The notes: generated by a model not told the origin, from the sequence alone. DNA of 64,000 bases from Bacteroidetes bacterium SW_9_63_38 (GCA_003022435.1 PXUA01000002.1:1-64000); one strand, 5' to 3'. Counted from the stretch's first letter, positions 46,624 through 56,835 are shown. A program made the numbers and translations.

Positions 46624-47607
46624 CTACACCTCCAGCACCGGCCGATCCGCGTAGTAGGACTTGACCCAGTCCGCAAACTTTTGGAGACCCTCGTCAATAG
46701 TGGTGTCCGGCACCCAATCGAGCAGATCGCGGGCCTTCGAAATGTCCGCGTAGGTGCGTTCAACATCGCCGGGCTGGGTCGGCAACTGCTTGATCTCAGG
46801 CTCGATGCCCATCGCGTCCCCGATCCCCGCAATCAGGTCTTTGAGCTGCGTGGTCTCCGATCCGCCGAGGTTGATGATCTCGTACTCGGGGTCGTCGAGG
46901 GATGTCGCGCGGTGGAGACTCTTTACGATGCCGTCGACGATGTCGTCGACGAACGTGTAGTCGCGACGCGAGGTGCCGTCGCCGTACATCGTGATGGGCT
47001 GATCCGTGAGGAGCTGCCGGGCAAACTTGTGGATCGCCAGGTCCGGCCGCTGACGGGGGCCGTACACGGTGAAGAAGCGCAGGCAGTGGGTCGTGATGTC
47101 ATAGAGGTGGTGGAACGTGTGCGCCAGCAGCTCGCCGGATCGCTTCGTGGCGGCGTAGGGCGAGATGGGGTGCTCGACCCGGTCGTCCTCCGCGAAGGGC
47201 ACCGTGTCGTTGTTGCCGTAGACCGACGAGGAGGAGCCGTAGATGAACGTGTCGATGCCCAGCTCCTGGGCGACCTCCAACATCGACTGCGTGCCGCCGA
47301 CGTTCGTGCGCTCGTAGGCCACCGGCGTCTCGATGGACGGCCGCACGCCCGCCTTCGCGGCGAGGTGGACGATCGCGTCCACGTTCCGGGCGTGCAGGGC
47401 GTGCAGGATGGCGTCGGTGTTGCAGATGTCGGTCTCGATGAGCGTGAATCGATCCCGTGGAAAATCTTCAATCCCCTCCTCCTTGATGGCACGTGGATAA
47501 AACGGATCGAAGTTGTCTATAGCCGTGACACGGTGGCCGTCGTTCAGAAGGCGACGACACAGATGCCCGCCGATGAAGCCGGCCCCGCCGGTGACGCAAA
47601 CGTGCAT
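46624..47607 (-). CDS. NAD-dependent epimerase (UDP-glucuronate/UDP-glucose 4-epimerase-like)
   Basis: 327 aa from ATG 47607 ([21 protein letters not shown]). The NAD motif [34 protein letters not shown] and YAATK (catalytic Tyr-x3-Lys), followed by [19 protein letters not shown], point to the UDP-glucuronate 4-epimerase branch; the exact substrate is uncertain. It is the intact paralogue of the pseudogene at 44621-45783 and provides the reference for mapping its inserts. The C-terminus ends PVLEV in both. Confidence 0.88.
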   Translation of the reverse strand: MHVCVTGGAGFIGGHLCRRLLNDGHRVTAIDNFDPFYPRAIKEEGIEDFPRDRFTLIETDICNTDAILHALHARNVDAIVHLAAKAGVRPSIETPVAYERTNVGGTQSMLEVAQELGIDTFIYGSSSSVYGNNDTVPFAEDDRVEHPISPYAATKRSGELLAHTFHHLYDITTHCLRFFTVYGPRQRPDLAIHKFARQLLTDQPITMYGDGTSRRDYTFVDDIVDGIVKSLHRATSLDDPEYEIINLGGSETTQLKDLIAGIGDAMGIEPEIKQLPTQPGDVERTYADISKARDLLDWVPDTTIDEGLQKFADWVKSYYADRPVLEV

Positions 47608-47661
47608 AAGTGGATTGAAATGGGTTGGGCAAACATGACGAAAGGACCTGACGAACAAAGT

Positions 47662-48000
47662 CTATGCGACGGCCGGGAGGGATTCCCCGTATTCGTGATG
47701 AAGATGCCACTCCACCGTCTTCCGGAGCGCCTCCTCATTGGAAACCGGCTGCTCGAACCCTTCGTCGCGAATCTTGCTCGCGTCGAAGTTCGTCGAACGG
47801 TTAAATTTCTCGATGCGGGCGGCGGTGATGGGAAATGAGCAAAGCGAATTCACACCAGTAAAGTCGATGCCCGTGAGGTCCGCTGGTGAAATCGGGGACC
47901 GCGGCGATGGGCGACGCCACACTTAACGGGATGTGCCGCAAGGGAGGCGTTCGACCGAGCATCTCGTAGATGGCTGATGGATAAGCCGATTGGAACCTGG
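47662..48000 (-). pseudogene. Remnant of another NAD-dependent epimerase/dehydratase, C-terminal part
   Basis: One frame (from about 48000) reads AYPSAIYEMLGRTPPLRHIPLSVA. After a frame change near 47880 another reads ARIEKFNRSTNFDASKIRDEGFEQPVSNEEALRKTVEWHLHHE. Together these are the C-terminal quarter of an extended SDR enzyme (a FD.SKI..LGF..P.S.EE.L..TV.W pattern). No N-terminal part or active site remains. Confidence 0.65.
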
Positions 48001-48023
48001 AGAGAAAGTAAAGAGATACAGAT

Positions 48024-49175
48024 TTACGCTCTTTTCTCTACCCCATTGGACTCCAGGAGCTCATCGTACACGTCCATCGTATCTTGAACGACACGTTCTA
48101 AAGAGAATTCGTCTTCGACGAGCCGTCGCCCGTACGCTCCCATTTCAGTACGTTCTTCGGGACTTGAGATTACTTCTCTCAGTGCTACAGCGAGAGATTC
48201 CGAATCCTTCGGTGGGACGAGACACCCATTTTTCCCATCGTGAACAATTTCTCTGCAGCCCGGCATATCCGTCGTAACGATGGGTCGCTCACAGGCCGCA
48301 GCCTCAATGAGCACTTTGGGAACACCTTCCCGGTAGTAGGAAGGCAAGCACACGATGTGGGTATTTGCAAAAACGGAGGGCATATCCTCCTGAAACCCCC
48401 ACCACTCGACCGGCCCTTCTTCGTCCCAGGCCTTCAGTTGATCTTCGGGTACGGCATTGGGATTGAGGGGATCGCTTTTGCCAACGAGAGCAAACCGTGC
48501 ATCGATACCCTTCTGCTTCAAGAGACGCGCCGCTTCGACAAATTCCCTCACGCCTTTGTCCCAAACGAGCCGCGAGGCGAGAATGACAATAGGTGGTCCC
48601 TCCGACTGCGGCGCAGACTCGAAGGTGCTCACATCAACGCCTGATCCTTTGATGAGGCGCACCTGATCCCGATTTAGTACTCCCCGTTCCACGAACTCGT
48701 CAATGTTATCAGGATTCTGGAAAATAGTGCGCGAATGGGGATGACCAAAACCGAATCGTGCGATCTGAAAGACGATCCAGCGCACGAGTCGAATTTTAGG
48801 AGTTTCAGATGAGAAGAGGTGGCCAAGGCCGGTGAAAGCGTTCACAACACGAGGAATCCGAGCGATACGGGCGGCAATGCCCCCGTAGAGTATGCCCTTG
48901 AAGGCAATGTGATGGACCAATCTCGGTCGAACTTCACGATAGAGCTGTACGAGATGAATCAGTGTCCGGAGTTCTTGAATAGGATTCAGGCTTTTGCCCT
49001 CAAGCTCCAATTCGTGCCAAACCAGACCCTCTGATTTCAAATTGGACACATATGGATCTCGCGGGGTAGCAACATGAACCTCCAAGCCACACTCCTGAGC
49101 CGCATGCGCAATAGGCATACGGTGCGAAAAAAAGAACTCAGCCCGATTCGCAACAAAGAGGACTTTTTTTCTCAC
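48024..49175 (-). CDS. Glycosyltransferase, GT4 family
   Basis: 383 aa. Predicted GT-B fold retaining transferase that adds a sugar to the lipid-linked chain at the cytoplasmic face. The N-terminal half has NRAEFFFSHRMPIAHAAQECG and VVNAFTGLGHLFSS; the C-terminal half has ILASRLVWDKGVREFVEAARLL and the EGVPKVLIEAAACERPIVTTDMPGCREIV nucleotide-sugar site (E-x7-E). Similar to the WcaA/PglA-type hexosaminyl transferases. The start seems to be GTG 49175 (MRKKVLFVAN). Confidence 0.88.
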   Translation of the reverse strand: MRKKVLFVANRAEFFFSHRMPIAHAAQECGLEVHVATPRDPYVSNLKSEGLVWHELELEGKSLNPIQELRTLIHLVQLYREVRPRLVHHIAFKGILYGGIAARIARIPRVVNAFTGLGHLFSSETPKIRLVRWIVFQIARFGFGHPHSRTIFQNPDNIDEFVERGVLNRDQVRLIKGSGVDVSTFESAPQSEGPPIVILASRLVWDKGVREFVEAARLLKQKGIDARFALVGKSDPLNPNAVPEDQLKAWDEEGPVEWWGFQEDMPSVFANTHIVCLPSYYREGVPKVLIEAAACERPIVTTDMPGCREIVHDGKNGCLVPPKDSESLAVALREVISSPEERTEMGAYGRRLVEDEFSLERVVQDTMDVYDELLESNGVEKRA

Positions 49176-49233
49176 AGCAAATTAGTGTTGACTCGATAAA
49201 GTGGACAGTCGCTTTTGCCAGGATATTCCGCTC

Positions 49234-49481
49234 CTACTTCATCTGACGCAGCTTCTTGAGCAGCTCGCGAAGCTCTTTCCGCCCATCGGTGGAGTGCCCC
49301 TCAGTGCTTTTAGCCTTATCTCGATCAGCTTGTTTTACCCAACTTCGAATGGTCGGCTCGGTTGGCTTGAACTCCGCGGCCAGATCCGCAGGCGTTCGCC
49401 CGTTCCAAACAATCTTGCCAGCCTAATCTCTAAGTTTCCGCGTGTACAGTAGACATGTTCTTCGTATGGTCGAGAAGGCAT
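49234..49481 (-). pseudogene. IS3-family OrfA transposase remnant
   Basis: A MPSRPYEEHV start (ATG 49481) is followed by a frameshift. The second frame reads NGRTPADLAAEFKPTEPTIRSWVKQADRD, then KELRELLKKLRQMK and a TAG at 49234. This is the helix-turn-helix and leucine-zipper OrfA of the IS3 group. OrfB with the DDE domain is absent, and no insertion-sequence ends were found. Confidence 0.75.
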
Positions 49482-49523
49482 GATTACCATGGAGTGCGTT
49501 TCGTCATTTTTGCACAAGTAAGT

Positions 49524-50675
49524 TTAAACCAAGAGATAAACATTATCAAATACTTCCTCATACAAGTCTACTACCTCCGGTAGTGAGTAATTTTCTTTCA
49601 TATAAGACCTTCCTTCTTTTCCCAAATTGGTACGACAAAATTCATTTAAGGCAAGCTTCTCAACGATAGACGTAAGGTTTTCCATAGAGCCAGCTCGCAT
49701 TCCGCCTATCTCATTTTCAAGAAGCCCATCAAGATCAAAGTAAAGCGAGACGACAGGTGTCTCGTAACGCCAAGCCTCAAGGAAAGTATTAGGAAAACCC
49801 TCATATTCGGAGGTGTTGACAAGCAGTTTTGCCGTTCTGTAGTACCCATGCACTTTATCCGGATCAACTTCCCCTTTAAACTCCAGATTTTCTACCATAT
49901 ATGCTTTCTGCCGCAATTTATCGTGAACATTTTCTTTTCCTTCAATCGGCTGCGAGATCATCGTGAAGTTAATATCTGGAAGGCGCTTCGCAAGCTCAAT
50001 AAAAAGATTCGGGTTCTTCTTTTTCGGATCACTGCTACCAACCCACAAAACGTGGCCTCTATCTTCTGGGGGATGCAGTTCACCAGCATCAGGTAGGTCG
50101 TAGCCATTTGGTATTTGAAACGCCTCAACTCCAAAATTCTCCATCAGAAGGAAGCTTTGGCACTCAGTTTGTGTGATTACTGCGTCCGCACCGCTGACTG
50201 CAAGACTGTAAAACGGCAAGAAGAAAGCAGGGTACCGATTCTTCAGGTATGAGAAGTCTACATCTGAGTCGTTGGCAACTCGGAAGACGAATCGGGCCCG
50301 AAGAGTCTTACAAATCAGGAAAGTGGCTGCTGCTAAACGTGGTGCGCCGCGTACAACATACACGTCGGAAGATAAATTCACCATTGCTGAGAAAAGCCCG
50401 TATAAAGACTTTATAATTGACGGTATACCAGATATACTTCCCGAAACACCCTCTACTAGCTTAATGCCATCTACTACGTTTGTATCCTTACCGTTATAAT
50501 TATCCACAATAGCTGAGATATCATAACCCCTATCAGACATTTCACTGTACACCATGCTTTGCTGACGCTGTGCCCCGCCAGCACTTGCCGTTGAATTTTT
50601 TATCAAGTATGCAGTAACTTTTGGTGACACTACGCATATTTCTAAATTACGTTTTGGACTATTCTCGGCTTCCAT
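49524..50675 (-). CDS. Glycosyltransferase, GT4 family
   Basis: 383 aa with a GT-B layout: ASAGGAQRQQSMVYSEMSDRGYDIS early, IPNGYDLPD, HVLWVGSSDPKKKNPNLFIELAKRLP, and the donor site EGFPNTFLEAWRYETPVVSLYFDLDGLL. AT-rich compared with the housekeeping genes, as are its upstream neighbours, suggesting a transferred block. Its start overlaps the 3' end of the polymerase gene by 17 bp. ATG 50675. Confidence 0.87.
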   Translation of the reverse strand: MEAENSPKRNLEICVVSPKVTAYLIKNSTASAGGAQRQQSMVYSEMSDRGYDISAIVDNYNGKDTNVVDGIKLVEGVSGSISGIPSIIKSLYGLFSAMVNLSSDVYVVRGAPRLAAATFLICKTLRARFVFRVANDSDVDFSYLKNRYPAFFLPFYSLAVSGADAVITQTECQSFLLMENFGVEAFQIPNGYDLPDAGELHPPEDRGHVLWVGSSDPKKKNPNLFIELAKRLPDINFTMISQPIEGKENVHDKLRQKAYMVENLEFKGEVDPDKVHGYYRTAKLLVNTSEYEGFPNTFLEAWRYETPVVSLYFDLDGLLENEIGGMRAGSMENLTSIVEKLALNEFCRTNLGKEGRSYMKENYSLPEVVDLYEEVFDNVYLLV

Positions 50676-51963
50676 ATTTATACACCACTTTGTTTATAGA
50701 ACAGCATAAAATAAAATACACAATACCGGACCCTATTCCACCAAGACCCACCATATACCTATCCTCAAAACCCTGACCGATAAAGACTGCTATTATTGAA
50801 GAGGCTAAAAAAGCTTCCACCTTAAATTCGCTTTCTCTACTTCTTAACAAGACTAGTTTGGACACTATTGTATAAAATAAAAGAATCGGCAAAGAAAGTA
50901 CCACCAAAAAACCAAATACCCCAACTTCGCTTAGTAGTCTTACATATAAGTTATGTGGGGAAGTTGCAGTTTTTGGTCCACCTTTTTGAGATATCAAATC
51001 TGTGCTATTCCACCATCCCGCATGACCTGTAAGAGGCGCTTCGATAAAATACGGCCATACGTCTTTCCATGCTCGGAGACGGGTTTGAAGTCCACTCTCA
51101 CCGCTGAGTCGCTGTTCAACTTTTTGTAAGTCCCGCAAAATATAAACTGTTTCCTTAAAAGCAGGCATAGCTGGTAAAATTGACAGACACAAGATTCCAG
51201 CGGCTGCCATTTTTCTCAGAAATCCCAATTGTATTCTCCCGCGCAGAAAACGTGATAGGTGGAGAGCACCTATGATCCCAAAATACATAAAATACAGAGA
51301 TGCAAAGGTAAGGATGACGCTCCTGGAGAGGCTCCACGCAAGAACAATAAAGGCAATAACATATAGGGCTTTTTCTCTTTTTTTCCACAATTTATTTTTC
51401 AGCGCGGAATAATGTGCCCAGAAGATAGCGAAGAAGGCCAAAAAGGCAACTTGGTTGGGATTGCTTCCACCACTCATCCGGACCCCACCGACTCCAGCAG
51501 CCCATTCCGGAATCGTCAGTTGGCCAAGTAGCAGGATTACAAGTAGTGCGAGCAAGCTGTACGTGAGTGGGCTCCCACTTCGCATCTCCGTTTGTTCCAT
51601 TACCCGCAACGCCTGCCAGAAAAAGATGATTGATAGTGCTAGGATCCCGATAGACAATATTGCTCGGGAGATCGAGTAGGCGGGACGCAGGGAGTTCAGA
51701 TTAGCTACGACCAGTAGCACCAGAGATACGGCAACATAAACGTAGAACAGTCGCAGGCGAGTCGGGAAAAGCCCAAAAGGCTTCCGGGCTACAGACCGAC
51801 TGAAGAGGTATCCCCCTCCGATGACAAGAATTCCCAGAGGAATAAGTGTCGCTCCTGGTACTATCTTTTCAACCTCATTAGTTTTTGCAGCATATCCTAC
51901 CACAAAGTATGCTGACAGCAGCAAGACAATGCTGCTTTTCGGGTTAAACTTTACATTGACCAT
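50659..51963 (-). CDS. O-antigen polymerase/ligase-like membrane protein (Wzy-type)
   Basis: 434 aa with about 11 hydrophobic segments. A long periplasmic loop between late helices contains ETVYILRDLQKVEQRLSGESGLQTRLRAWKDVWPYFIEAPLTGHAGWWNS and SPHNLYVRLLSEVGVFGF, the O-antigen-ligase (Wzy_C) signature with the conserved R..W and H.......G pattern. It probably polymerises repeat units of the polysaccharide. AT-rich, low codon bias. ATG 51963. Confidence 0.85.
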   Translation of the reverse strand: MVNVKFNPKSSIVLLLSAYFVVGYAAKTNEVEKIVPGATLIPLGILVIGGGYLFSRSVARKPFGLFPTRLRLFYVYVAVSLVLLVVANLNSLRPAYSISRAILSIGILALSIIFFWQALRVMEQTEMRSGSPLTYSLLALLVILLLGQLTIPEWAAGVGGVRMSGGSNPNQVAFLAFFAIFWAHYSALKNKLWKKREKALYVIAFIVLAWSLSRSVILTFASLYFMYFGIIGALHLSRFLRGRIQLGFLRKMAAAGILCLSILPAMPAFKETVYILRDLQKVEQRLSGESGLQTRLRAWKDVWPYFIEAPLTGHAGWWNSTDLISQKGGPKTATSPHNLYVRLLSEVGVFGFLVVLSLPILLFYTIVSKLVLLRSRESEFKVEAFLASSIIAVFIGQGFEDRYMVGLGGIGSGIVYFILCCSINKVVYKYGSRE

Positions 51964-51980
51964 CTAAAACTTATGACGTA

Positions 51981-53057
51981 TCAGTTCTCTAAAAGGACTT
52001 CAAGATACTGGTCCGCAATCTTCCCAACCGAAAAGTCTTTCGCTCTCTCAATAAGCCGATCAGATTCAACCGGAGGGTCGTTGAGGGTTTCGAGCACTGC
52101 TTCGGCAAGTGCCTTTTCATCGCCCACGGGGACCAAGTGCCCCCACTTGCCGCCCTCCAAAATCTCTGCAGGTCCGCTCGGACAATCTGTGGAAACAACA
52201 GGCGTCCCACAGGCCATCGCCTCGACCAGCACATTGCCAAAGCCTTCCCAACGAGACGAAAGAACAAATACAGATGCCGCGTCCATATGTCCGAACGGAT
52301 CCTCTACAAATCCAGGCATATACACATCTTCCCACACCCCTAAGTCTCTAGCCAGTTCCTCGAGATTTTCGCGTTCTTCTCCTTCCCCCAGAATAATTAG
52401 ATCAGCCTCTATTTCTCTATCAATAGTTTCAAATGCGCTTATCAAAACTGAGAAACCCTTTTGTCTTACTAGCCTTCCGGCAGATACTATTTTACGTCCA
52501 TCTGTTTTGTTTTCTGCTTTATTTCTATCTCTTATTTTTACCGGGTTATATACCGTCGAAACTTTACTATCTTTTACTTTTATATTTTCTACTATATCTT
52601 TATATAGACCCTCCGATATACCAACTATTTCGTCAGCATAGGTGTAAGCAGGAAAAGACATCCAACGAATAATTCGTTCTTTAATCGACTTACCTTCCGC
52701 GTCTGGTCCGGACAAGGAATTTGTTTCCCTCATTACTAAACGGGCATCACTTCCTGCAAATAGGTGGGCAGTGGCTGCAACAACATTCGCATACGCCAGG
52801 GTTGAGAGCACACCGTCCAGCTTCTCCCTCCGAAGATACTGAACAAGTCCAGCAAGACTAGTGAGTGCCCGTGAAACTCCGAGGTCGACAACTCTCACCT
52901 CTGAACGAATGTCACTTCGGAAGGGCCCCTCGCAGTTTGCAACGACTAGGTCAGTGTCGATCCCTCTACCTGCGAACTCATTGGCGAGCGTCACCATCAC
53001 CCGCTGTGCTCCTCCTCCATTGAGATTCGGGACAAATAGTGCAATTTGCTTGCTCAT
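51981..53057 (-). CDS. Glycosyltransferase, GT4 family
   Basis: 358 aa. NLNGGGAQRVMVTLANEFAGRG (acceptor-side loop), STLAYANVVAATAHLFAG, VSAGRLVRQKGFSVLISAFETI and SRWEGFGNVLVEAMACGTPVVSTDCPSGPAEIL (donor-side E-x7-E) define a GT4 enzyme like those that add hexoses in capsule or O-antigen clusters. ATG 53057. It sits 18 bp upstream of the polymerase gene start, so the two are probably co-transcribed. Confidence 0.9.
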   Translation of the reverse strand: MSKQIALFVPNLNGGGAQRVMVTLANEFAGRGIDTDLVVANCEGPFRSDIRSEVRVVDLGVSRALTSLAGLVQYLRREKLDGVLSTLAYANVVAATAHLFAGSDARLVMRETNSLSGPDAEGKSIKERIIRWMSFPAYTYADEIVGISEGLYKDIVENIKVKDSKVSTVYNPVKIRDRNKAENKTDGRKIVSAGRLVRQKGFSVLISAFETIDREIEADLIILGEGEERENLEELARDLGVWEDVYMPGFVEDPFGHMDAASVFVLSSRWEGFGNVLVEAMACGTPVVSTDCPSGPAEILEGGKWGHLVPVGDEKALAEAVLETLNDPPVESDRLIERAKDFSVGKIADQYLEVLLEN

Positions 53058-53108
53058 TCGAGGTTTGACATTCGGCTTCAGGTTGGAAACTTATCAGTCG
53101 CTCTATCT

Positions 53109-54275
53109 TCAGCTCAACGCCAGGCCGTAGTGTTTTGCAACTCGGTTCATCAGCCGATCCACCTCTACATCAAGGGCATGTGAGGTTGCATATTCATATC
53201 CGTTCTGCACCAGACGCTCACGGAGTTCAGGATCCTGCATGACCCGTGATATCTTCTGAGCAATGTCTTCAACGCTATATGGATCACATAGAATCCCATT
53301 CACACCGTCCTCAATCACTGACGGAATTCCTCCTGCGTCCGAAGCGACAACTGGCACCGAGCACGCCATGGCTTCTAGCAAAACTTTTCCCTGACGCTCT
53401 TCAAGTGACGGTAGAACTAACACATCTCCCCCGAGAAAGCGTGATTCGATCAGCTTTCTATTCTGGATCTGACCGGGAAACTCTATCGATGCATCAAGTG
53501 AGTTAGCCAATTGCTCAAGTTCCGTTCGCAGTTTTCCGCTTCCAATTACGGTACACCGAATTGAGCGGTCCCGTGTGTGTAACTTGTCGACGGCCCGGAT
53601 CAATCGGCGTAGGTTCTTTACTGGAGAAAGGCGTCCTGCAAAAACGACATGGAAGGGCTCTTTTCCCCTTTCAACGTCTTTTTTATTCAACGGAGGCATT
53701 TCATCTTTTTGTAGCGTTGTTTTGACCCACTGTGTCCATGGTCCATAGCTTCTCATAAACATATCTCCAGTAACAAATACGGGCACATCTTTACATAAAA
53801 ATTTAATGAGGGGGTAAAGGCAGTGCGTGTTTATGTAATACTTGACTGTCTTCGCCAGCTTACTGTAACTTCTTCGAAGAACGTTACCTGCTCGATCCGT
53901 GTCGAGCGAGGCAAACATTCGCTTGCCGCCGAGACGAGCTAGAAGCATCCCGAGAACTCCAACATCATTGGGGCCCATGCAGTAGACAATATCTGACTCT
54001 CTAATCACCCCCCACATGATACTAGCAACCTCTGGTAAATTATTCAGAAGCTCCCCACGGCCTTGGAAAGCGGGTAGCGGTGTAACCTCAATATTATCTC
54101 TGTAAGCCTCCCCCTGTCCTCCTCCGTCTTCGGCAACTGGGACACAAAGATTGACGGAGCAGTAGTGGCGAGCGATCTCATTGGTGAGATTCTGGAACCC
54201 CCCCTTTACTTTAAATCCGTACTTCTCTCTTACATGATACTTGTGTGATAGTATTGCTACCTTTCTTTCAATCAT
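53109..54275 (-). CDS. Glycosyltransferase, GT4 family
   Basis: 388 aa from ATG 54275 (MIERKVAILSHKYHVREKYG); the frame is open to a TTG at 54287. Features: GGFQNLTNEIARHY, VVFAGRLSPVKNLRRLIRAVDKL, and SLEERQGKVLLEAMACSVPVVASDAGGIPSVI with the donor-site Glu pair. Its start overlaps the 3' end of the methyltransferase gene by 8 bp, so translation is likely coupled. Confidence 0.88.
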   Translation of the reverse strand: MIERKVAILSHKYHVREKYGFKVKGGFQNLTNEIARHYCSVNLCVPVAEDGGGQGEAYRDNIEVTPLPAFQGRGELLNNLPEVASIMWGVIRESDIVYCMGPNDVGVLGMLLARLGGKRMFASLDTDRAGNVLRRSYSKLAKTVKYYINTHCLYPLIKFLCKDVPVFVTGDMFMRSYGPWTQWVKTTLQKDEMPPLNKKDVERGKEPFHVVFAGRLSPVKNLRRLIRAVDKLHTRDRSIRCTVIGSGKLRTELEQLANSLDASIEFPGQIQNRKLIESRFLGGDVLVLPSLEERQGKVLLEAMACSVPVVASDAGGIPSVIEDGVNGILCDPYSVEDIAQKISRVMQDPELRERLVQNGYEYATSHALDVEVDRLMNRVAKHYGLALS

Positions 54276-54963
54276 TTTTACTTGCAACTATGAATATCCA
54301 TTTTGACAACAAGCGGGGTAATTTTTTCATTATGCTTACATAACCTGGTATTACTTTGCGCATTCTAATTCCTCCCTCTGCAAACTGGTTTTTTATATCA
54401 AATTTATTTTCTTCAACCATAGAAGGAAAAGAGTCCCAGTCGAAAAACTTGATATGTCCCCCAACCAACGAGACATCAGATGTGGGACTCCCTTGAATCA
54501 TTCTCAATCGCTGTATGAGCCTATACTCATTCGGAACAGAAGCAATAAGCAAGCCACCAGGTTGTAGCCATCGATTGATCTCTTCTAGAGCACCTGCAGG
54601 ATCGTATAGATGCTCAAGGACTTCCAAACATACAACCGCATCAACAGTCTCGTCATCGATACTATCCACCCCTTTTTCCAAGTCCCCTTCTTCGGCTGGT
54701 ATCCCTTCAGCCTTTAGGTCCCGTACTACATCCGGAATCGCTTCAATCCCCAATGTCTTGCTGTACCCTTCTTCCATTAGCCTCCTGAGTAATATTCCAT
54801 AGCCGCACCCAACATCCACAATTCGGCTCTCTCTATCTAGCCCTCTTTTCTTCAACAAGTTTAGAACCACTTCTGCCCGGTGTTTGCTGGCTTTTGTATC
54901 CCCTTTCAAAGATTGCTTATAGTTATCGGGTACCCTAGTGCCCTCTTCTTCAGGTATGCTCAT
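54268..54963 (-). CDS. Class I SAM-dependent methyltransferase
   Basis: 231 aa. Motif I IVDVGCGYGILLRRLMEEGY, motif II GIEAIPDVV, then VDAVVCLEVLEHLYDPAGALEEINRWLQPGGLLIASVPNEY is the UbiG/Methyltransf_11-23 pattern. In this context it probably methylates a sugar or the chain end. Its ATG (54963) overlaps the ABC transporter stop (ATGA arrangement at 54960-54963), so it is translationally coupled. Confidence 0.88.
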   Translation of the reverse strand: MSIPEEEGTRVPDNYKQSLKGDTKASKHRAEVVLNLLKKRGLDRESRIVDVGCGYGILLRRLMEEGYSKTLGIEAIPDVVRDLKAEGIPAEEGDLEKGVDSIDDETVDAVVCLEVLEHLYDPAGALEEINRWLQPGGLLIASVPNEYRLIQRLRMIQGSPTSDVSLVGGHIKFFDWDSFPSMVEENKFDIKNQFAEGGIRMRKVIPGYVSIMKKLPRLLSKWIFIVASKND

Positions 54964-56777
54964 GGGTTTGTAGCTTCCGTCATTCGTATGAAGCGATCAT
55001 TATTTATCTTAAGCTTCTCGTAAGCCCCCTCGCCAACCTTCTGGCCATCCTCTAACATGACGATGTTATCAGCCTGCTTTACCGTACTTAGTCGGTGAGC
55101 AATCATGAGCATGGTATGATTGCCTTCCAATGCATAGATTGCCTCCATCACGCTCGCTTCTGTCGCCTGGTCAAGCGCGCTCGTTGCCTCGTCGAAGACA
55201 AGCACCGACGGACGGTGGTAAAGCGCTCGTGCAATGCCGATGCGCTGCCGCTGCCCACCAGAGAGTTTTACGCCTTGCTCACCCGCGACAGTATTCCACT
55301 GATCCGGGAGCTCGCTGGTAATAAAATCATTAATTTGGGCCCGGCGCGCAGCGTCCCGAACAGCGTCCATGTCGATCTCTTCTTCCGTGACGCCGAAGGC
55401 AATATTCCGCGCCACGGTATCGTCCGCCAGGTAAATCTGCTGCGGGACGTAGCCAATGTCCTGCTGCCATCTTCGGATGGTACTGTCCCTTTGAATCGGC
55501 GTGCCATCAACGGAAATCGTCCCCTGCTGCGGACGAAGGAGACCCAAGATGAGATCAACCGTTGTCGTTTTTCCAGAACCCGTCTGGCCCACGAATCCTA
55601 CTGTGGTGTTTGCCGGAATCTCGAGTGAGAGCTCCCGAATAGCTAGCTCTTCGGTCCCGGGATAGGTGAACGAAAGCTCGTCCAGTACAAGCCGGTCGTC
55701 CAGCGTCAGCGGTGCCTCGCTCGCGACCAACGCGCCATTCGGCGAGATATGCGGCCTCTGCTCGGCGCGCTTCTGCAGGTCCTCATGGATTTTCTTTAAC
55801 GCGGCGATGTTAAATCGTGCGCTGGCAATCCCTTTAAATCCCTGCTGGAGCGCCGGCATGAGACGATAGCCCGCAAAGGCATAGAGTCCCAGCATTGGTA
55901 TAACCTGCCCGATATTCTCCCGCATGACAATCAGGTAGACCGCAATAAGAATAATCCCACCGAAGGCCACTGCTTCCAAAATGTACCTTGGAGCTCTCCG
56001 GATAATTTTATAGCGTGCTTGATAACGCGAGTACCATTTCGAAGGGTCGTTGTATTGCTCCAGAAAGGCGTCTTCCTTACCACGAAGCTTAACCTCTTTG
56101 ATTCCGCCAAACGCTTCGCTCACAAATTGGTAGCGCTGGGTATTCGTCTCTACGCGCTTCTCGCCGTAAGCATCGAGCCGGCTCTTCACGACGAAGTAGA
56201 TTCCTGTGTAGGCAAGGCCAAGAATGGCAGCAACCATCAGCGCAACCGCCGGATCAACAAAGACAAGAAACCCAAGGATAAATAGTGCTACGACGCACTT
56301 CGCCCCCCCTTTCAACCCCGGTATGAGCATCGTATTTACAATTTCTTTTACCTCCTCCAGGATGTTCTTGCCAAGCTCGGCACTGTTGCGCGTGAGGAAG
56401 TATTCGTACGGGCGGTAGAGGTAGCTGCGCAGAAGACGGCGCGATAGGTTGTGGTTGCGCCCCCATGCGTAACGGTAGAGTGCCCACGTGGTGAAGACGA
56501 TGAAAGCGTTGCTAATCACGAGCGCCAGAAGCGCCCCCAGCCCCAGCGCAATGAGAAACGTGTTGGTGTCGGCAAAGCCCAGGGTCTCGAAGACCCAGCT
56601 CAGATACGGGTTCTCGTGCACGGTCGCCGGGTCGGCCGCGACCGAGAGGAACGGCATAATTGAAGCCACACTCACCACCTCCAGCCCCGCCATCACGAGA
56701 ACACCACAGAAGAGAAGGTACAGGTTTCGCCGCTCGCGAGGCGTAAGAAGGTCGAAAAACGTCTTGATAATTTCCAT
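54960..56777 (-). CDS. ABC transporter, fused permease and ATPase (PglK/MsbA-like flippase)
   Basis: 605 aa half-transporter. The N-terminal part (about 1-310) has six membrane helices; the C-terminal ATPase has Walker A GQTGSGKTTTVDLILGLL, signature LSGGQRQRIGIARALYHRPSVLVFDEATSALD and the H-loop IAHRLSTVKQ. In glycan loci such proteins flip lipid-linked oligosaccharide across the inner membrane, as PglK does. Here it coexists with Wzy- and Wzz-like genes, so it probably replaces Wzx. ATG 56777 is preferred over TTG 56783. It shows GC content intermediate between the AT-rich GT block and the exporter genes. Confidence 0.9.
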   Translation of the reverse strand: MEIIKTFFDLLTPRERRNLYLLFCGVLVMAGLEVVSVASIMPFLSVAADPATVHENPYLSWVFETLGFADTNTFLIALGLGALLALVISNAFIVFTTWALYRYAWGRNHNLSRRLLRSYLYRPYEYFLTRNSAELGKNILEEVKEIVNTMLIPGLKGGAKCVVALFILGFLVFVDPAVALMVAAILGLAYTGIYFVVKSRLDAYGEKRVETNTQRYQFVSEAFGGIKEVKLRGKEDAFLEQYNDPSKWYSRYQARYKIIRRAPRYILEAVAFGGIILIAVYLIVMRENIGQVIPMLGLYAFAGYRLMPALQQGFKGIASARFNIAALKKIHEDLQKRAEQRPHISPNGALVASEAPLTLDDRLVLDELSFTYPGTEELAIRELSLEIPANTTVGFVGQTGSGKTTTVDLILGLLRPQQGTISVDGTPIQRDSTIRRWQQDIGYVPQQIYLADDTVARNIAFGVTEEEIDMDAVRDAARRAQINDFITSELPDQWNTVAGEQGVKLSGGQRQRIGIARALYHRPSVLVFDEATSALDQATEASVMEAIYALEGNHTMLMIAHRLSTVKQADNIVMLEDGQKVGEGAYEKLKINNDRFIRMTEATNP

Positions 56778-56835
56778 CTTCAAATCCGGAAATAGGGAGT
56801 TACATCGTCGGACGCACGAGAGGAGTACCTTGAAA

